Shown: positions 60,416-64,000 of the stretch, in pieces
Numbering within the stretch: the first letter of the stretch is position 1
Layout: each line of letters starts with the position of its first letter
Source of the DNA: Richelia sinica FACHB-800
Lineage (GTDB): Bacteria > Cyanobacteriota > Cyanobacteriia > Cyanobacteriales > Nostocaceae
Assembly (NCBI RefSeq): GCF_014698825.1
Contig: NZ_JACJTT010000006.1
Span: forward strand, 124,001 to 188,000
Direction: 5' to 3'
Length of the DNA: 64,000 nucleotides
The notes under the pieces: generated by a model
Seen by the model: only the letters and a program-made list of their open reading frames with translations
Databases searched by the model: none
What the model was told of the DNA's origin: nothing
Made by a program: the position numbers and the translations under genes

Positions 60416-61774
60416 CTATTCCATCTGGGGTTGTTGGATGGGTATTTCCATAACAAATTCTGCACCTGCACCTGGAGACGAGTTGCAGGTGAGTTTGCCG
60501 TGATGTTTGTGAACAATTATTTGATAACTAATAGATAGTCCTAGTCCTGTGCCTTTACCAACTGGCTTGGTAGTAAAGAAGGGGTCAAATAAACGCGATC
60601 GCACTGCTTCTGGTATGCCTGGCCCGTTATCTGCGATCGCTATTTTCACTGTTTGTGCTGTGGTTAGCTGGGTAGTGATGCGAATTTCGGGATGTTCAAT
60701 TGGTTTTGATAAAAGATTTACTTCTAAATAATGTCGCTGGGAATTATTCTTTTCTCCTAATTTTGACAGGCTAGCATCTATCTCTGGTACTTCAAATACA
60801 TCTATAGCATTACTCAAAAGATGTATTAACACTTGATTGAGTTCACCAGCGTAACATTCCACCAAAGGTAATTGACTATAATCTTTGATAATAGTAATTT
60901 CTGGTCTTGATTCAGTTTTCCTCAACCGATGTTCTAGCATCAGCAAGGTACTTTCAATTCCTTGATGAATGTCTACCTCTTTCATTTCTGCTTCATCTAG
61001 TCGAGCAAAATTTTGCAGAGCATGGACAATCTCCCGAATGCGATTTGCACCTCGGTGCATAGCTGACATCAAGTTTTGCAAATCATTAAACACAAAATAT
61101 AAGTCGATGTCTTCAAAAATACTTTGAATTTTGGCTGTGGGTTGGGGATATTCTTGTTGATAAACTTCGATTAAATCTACCAAGTCTTGGACATACTGAC
61201 TGGCATATTGAAGATTGCCGTAAATAAAACTAATGGGATTATTGACTTCATGGGCAATACCGGCTACTAATCTGCCGAGAGATATCATTTTTTCTTTTTG
61301 AATACGCTCGACTTGGGCGGCTTCTAAATCTACTAAAGCTTGAGATAATAACAGGTTTTTTTCTTGTAATTTTAATTGTAAATTCCGGACATTAAGTTGA
61401 TTTTCAACTCTTAATATAACTTCTGTACTATGAAAAGGTTTTGTAATATAGTCTACACCACCCAATTGAAAGGCTTTTGTTTTATCTAAAACATCGTCCA
61501 GGGCACTAATAAAAATTACTGGTATATGGCTAGTTGTGTGATCAGATTTTAATTCCTGACATACTTGGTAGCCATCCATGTCTGGCATGTTAATATCTAG
61601 CAAAATTAAATCTGGAATCTTGGTTTGACATGCTGTCAGTGCCATTTTTCCGCTTAAGGCTTTGCGAACATCATAACCTTGAGCAGTCAACACAGCAGAC
61701 AAAAGCCGTAAATTATCTGGAGTATCATCTACTACTAAAATATTCCCTTTTTGATGATCTTGATGTGATAGCAT
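60416..61774 (-). CDS. response regulator-histidine kinase (REC-HisKA-HATPase)
   Basis: 452 residues. The N-terminal receiver (about 13-130) has phosphoacceptor Asp in ILLDINMPDMDGYQ, acidic pair VVDDTPDN and Lys in ITKPF. A short coiled coil (EKNLLLSQALVDLEAAQVERIQKEK) follows, then the H box GIAHEVNNPISFIYGNL (about 170), and a HATPase with N box LIHLLSNAID, G1 IADNGPGIP and G2 KGTGLGLSIS. It is soluble. Reversed order (REC first) is common in cyanobacteria, where an upstream hybrid kinase feeds the receiver. The neighbouring kinase gene (61916) is on the same strand, upstream. Confidence 0.94.
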   Translation of the reverse strand: MLSHQDHQKGNILVVDDTPDNLRLLSAVLTAQGYDVRKALSGKMALTACQTKIPDLILLDINMPDMDGYQVCQELKSDHTTSHIPVIFISALDDVLDKTKAFQLGGVDYITKPFHSTEVILRVENQLNVRNLQLKLQEKNLLLSQALVDLEAAQVERIQKEKMISLGRLVAGIAHEVNNPISFIYGNLQYASQYVQDLVDLIEVYQQEYPQPTAKIQSIFEDIDLYFVFNDLQNLMSAMHRGANRIREIVHALQNFARLDEAEMKEVDIHQGIESTLLMLEHRLRKTESRPEITIIKDYSQLPLVECYAGELNQVLIHLLSNAIDVFEVPEIDASLSKLGEKNNSQRHYLEVNLLSKPIEHPEIRITTQLTTAQTVKIAIADNGPGIPEAVRSRLFDPFFTTKPVGKGTGLGLSISYQIIVHKHHGKLTCNSSPGAGAEFVMEIPIQQPQME

Positions 61775-61915
61775 TTGCTCAAAAACGATTTTCGTGGTAA
61801 GCGATCGCGTTTACCCAAGAGTGCATATGATGATTATTCCCATAGTCTACACCCTAGTAACTATACACCCAGCTAAAAAGAAATTCCTTAGGCTAAAAGA
61901 GTAGAGAGGGAAAAG

Positions 61916-64000
61916 CTAGACAGAAATGTCAGTCATTTCCATGATGGTTTCAAACTTGAAATTCTGAGCTAAGTCTCTAATCAAATCGCAAATTTGGCTG
62001 TGTTCTGATGTTAAATGCTGCAAAAGTTCTAAAATCATGTCATCACTACCTATAGCTGCGGCTTGATTGACTTGTTGTAGCCAATCTGAGGGCAGTTTTG
62101 ATAAATGCTGACGTATTTCCAGATCATTAGCACAAACTTGTGGTGTAGTCCCTGGGAGTGGTGCTTGGGTAGTTGCTACATTGCTGCTATATTTTACACC
62201 CAAGTATTCTTGGAGTTTATCTAATAAGATTTGTTGGGTGAACGGCTTGCGAATGACATCATCACAACCATGAGCAAGAATTTTGTGTCGTTCTTCTTCA
62301 AAAGCATTAGCTGTTAAAGCGATAACCAACGTATTAGCCACTTCTGGGTGCTCTTTAATCGCTTTTGTGGCTGCGTAACCATCCATGACAGGCATTCGCA
62401 TATCCATAAGTATCACATGGGGTTGCCAAGATTGCCATTGAGCGATCGCTTCTTGACCATTTGTCGCTTCTGCTACCTGAAAACCTACGTAAGATAGCAT
62501 TTTTACTAGCAATAATCGAATTTCCTTCGCATCATCCACTACTAAAATTCGATACGTTGGTTGATCAGGTGCTAATTTAATAAATTCTTCTTTGCTGGGT
62601 TGAGTAGGAAGTTCGGTAACTGAAGCTAGATGAATTTGAATATTAAAAGCAAAAGTGCTACCCACTCCAGGACTACTTTGAACAGTAATATCTCCTCCCA
62701 TCAGTTGTACATACTTTCTACTAATGGCTAATCCTAATCCTGTTCCTTGTTGAGATTTTTTCCCTGTTTCTGTTTGTCCAAATGCAGAAAATAAAATTTC
62801 CAATTCGTCTGCGGCAATTCCCAAACCTGTATCTTGAACTTCAAAGCGGAGTATTTTCTGGTTATTTTCTCCTTCCGCTTGGTCAGCAAAAGCTCTGAGA
62901 GTAATTGTCCCTGTTTCTGTAAATTTTATTGCATTACCCAGCAAATTAATTAAAACTTGACGTAATTTATTCTCATCAGTATTAATATATTTCGGCAAAT
63001 TGGGTGCTAATTCAAACACCATCTCTAAACCTTTAGACTGCACCCGGTGTTTTAACATTGATTCCAAATTACCTAACATACAAGCTAAATCAAAATCAGT
63101 CAGGTGCAATGTAGTTTTTCCAGCTTCAATTTTTGACATTTCCAAAATGTCATTAATTAAATTCAGTAGATGTTCACCTGCCCGATTAATAATGGCTATA
63201 TTCTGAATATTTTCTTCAGACAAAGAATGGTCATTACTCATAATTTGGGTAAAGCCAAGAATTGCGTTTAGGGGTGTACGCAATTCATGACTCATATTCG
63301 CCAAAAATTCGCTTTTAGCTCGATTAGCTTGTTCAGCAGCCGATTTTCCTCTAGCAGCTACTTTTTGAGCAACAATTAACTGTTTCTGAGTGCTTTGTAG
63401 TTCCTGAATCACCTTGAGTAATTCTTGGGTACGACGTTTGACATTAGCTTCTAAAACCCGATTATATTCAGCTAATAATTTTTCCGTATGTTTTCGTTCA
63501 CTGATATCAAAAAAAGTCGCAATGGCAAAGGTAATATTGCCAGCTTCATCATAAATAGGAACACCTACAGCCTCTAAGGGAATTTTTTTATTATTTACAT
63601 GAATTTCTATGTCATCAACTTTGACACTTTTTCCTTGTAATGCCTTAAAAATTGGCAATTCCTGACTATCGTAAAGTTGGTCAGACCCAGCTAAATAAAC
63701 TTTATAAGCTGTCACTAAATTTTCTAGAGACGCATCTGCAACTAATCCCTTACCCAAAATCTCTTCACCAATATGATTGACATAGTAAGGAGTACCTTTG
63801 GCATCAGTAATAAATACACCCACGGGCATGGCTTCCAAGAATTTATTGAGCCACATCTGACTTTCAGATAAAGCGGTATTTAAGGAATTTAATTCCTGAT
63901 TTTTATCTTCTAATTCTAAAAAAGAATTTTGTAATTGCTGTGCCATAGTGTTAAATGAATTTGCTAATTCACCTAATTCATCTATGCGATTCATTCTTGT
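61916..64000 (-). CDS. hybrid sensor histidine kinase (HAMP-PAS-HisKA-HATPase-REC), 5'-truncated by window edge
   Basis: At least 694 residues; the frame stays open to base 64000, so the start and sensor domain lie outside. A HAMP-like end (RIDELGELANSFNTMAQQL) comes first, then a coiled coil and a PAS domain (MPVGVFITDAKGTPYYVNHIGEEILG). A helix precedes the H box MSHELRTPLNAILGF. HATPase boxes are LINLLGNAIKF, VQDTGLGI and GTGLGLAIS. A REC domain (VVDDAKEIR, Asp in VILMDMRMPVMDGY, Lys in IRKPF) follows. The C-terminal ~90 residues (SDDMILELLQHLTSEHSQICDLIRDLAQNF) are a helical, HPt-like end lacking an obvious catalytic His. Probably pairs with the next kinase. Confidence 0.93.
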   Translation of the reverse strand, partial: TRMNRIDELGELANSFNTMAQQLQNSFLELEDKNQELNSLNTALSESQMWLNKFLEAMPVGVFITDAKGTPYYVNHIGEEILGKGLVADASLENLVTAYKVYLAGSDQLYDSQELPIFKALQGKSVKVDDIEIHVNNKKIPLEAVGVPIYDEAGNITFAIATFFDISERKHTEKLLAEYNRVLEANVKRRTQELLKVIQELQSTQKQLIVAQKVAARGKSAAEQANRAKSEFLANMSHELRTPLNAILGFTQIMSNDHSLSEENIQNIAIINRAGEHLLNLINDILEMSKIEAGKTTLHLTDFDLACMLGNLESMLKHRVQSKGLEMVFELAPNLPKYINTDENKLRQVLINLLGNAIKFTETGTITLRAFADQAEGENNQKILRFEVQDTGLGIAADELEILFSAFGQTETGKKSQQGTGLGLAISRKYVQLMGGDITVQSSPGVGSTFAFNIQIHLASVTELPTQPSKEEFIKLAPDQPTYRILVVDDAKEIRLLLVKMLSYVGFQVAEATNGQEAIAQWQSWQPHVILMDMRMPVMDGYAATKAIKEHPEVANTLVIALTANAFEEERHKILAHGCDDVIRKPFTQQILLDKLQEYLGVKYSSNVATTQAPLPGTTPQVCANDLEIRQHLSKLPSDWLQQVNQAAAIGSDDMILELLQHLTSEHSQICDLIRDLAQNFKFETIMEMTDISV

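Overview
The window looks like chromosomal DNA of a filamentous, Nostocales-type cyanobacterium (Anabaena/Nostoc/Dolichospermum-like). The evidence is frequent HIP1 octamers (GCGATCGC), an rbcL-rbcX-rbcS operon with form IB RuBisCO, cyanobacterial families (PcxA, DUF1823, DUF928, DUF4330, CHASE2 cyclase, large hemagglutinin-type exoprotein) and abundant Nostoc-like short tandem and palindromic intergenic repeats. Base composition is moderately AT-rich and genes are mostly monocistronic or in short convergent/divergent groups. No tRNA, rRNA, CRISPR array or intact transposase gene was seen.

Layout. 1-13 kb: housekeeping and envelope genes (partial pcxA, a GATase, an unusual TonB, an MltA/3D-domain protein, pgeF, birA, an M23 endopeptidase, ribE, a bifunctional nuclease, an Fe-S aldo-keto reductase, murG). 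pgeF and birA are bracketed by a ~110-130 bp inverted repeat. 14-17.2 kb: a two-gene set of a small helical protein and an NB-ARC/TPR (STAND, NLR-like) protein. They share a ~20-residue motif, at the C-terminus of the first and the N-terminus of the second. This is the architecture of bacterial amyloid-signalling NLR/effector pairs and is the best candidate here for an immune or cell-death system. 17.4-21 kb: DUF4330 protein and a large P-type cation ATPase. 21.1-25.1 kb: an AT-rich accessory island with an Uma2 remnant, a DUF262-AlbA_2 (Schlafen-like) fusion, nested MITEs, a HigB/HigA-type toxin-antitoxin pair and a decayed 3' fragment of acetyl-CoA synthetase.

25.1-38.5 kb: a possible alpha/beta-hydrolase pseudoenzyme, tilS, acyP, DUF1823, a class I DAHP synthase, a PEP-CTERM protein, prmA-serA, an intact Uma2 protein, panB and a secreted beta-propeller. 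38.5-42.6 kb: the RuBisCO operon with a long non-coding leader region and a hairpin between rbcL and rbcX. 42.6-50 kb: ggt, a small membrane protein, two half-size GDT1/UPF0016 Mn/Ca transporter subunits and a 1.3-thousand-residue two-partner-secretion exoprotein.

50-56 kb: a signalling block. It holds a STAS anti-anti-sigma protein, an RsbW-like kinase and a GAF-SpoIIE phosphatase (a complete partner-switch set), then a DUF928 protein and a CHASE2 class III cyclase whose purine-selecting residues look like those of guanylyl cyclases. 56-64 kb: an ABC exporter, a YdcF-like membrane protein apparently lacking its catalytic domain, galE and two hybrid histidine kinases, the second cut by the window edge.

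All functions are read from sequence motifs and family knowledge; no database search was run.
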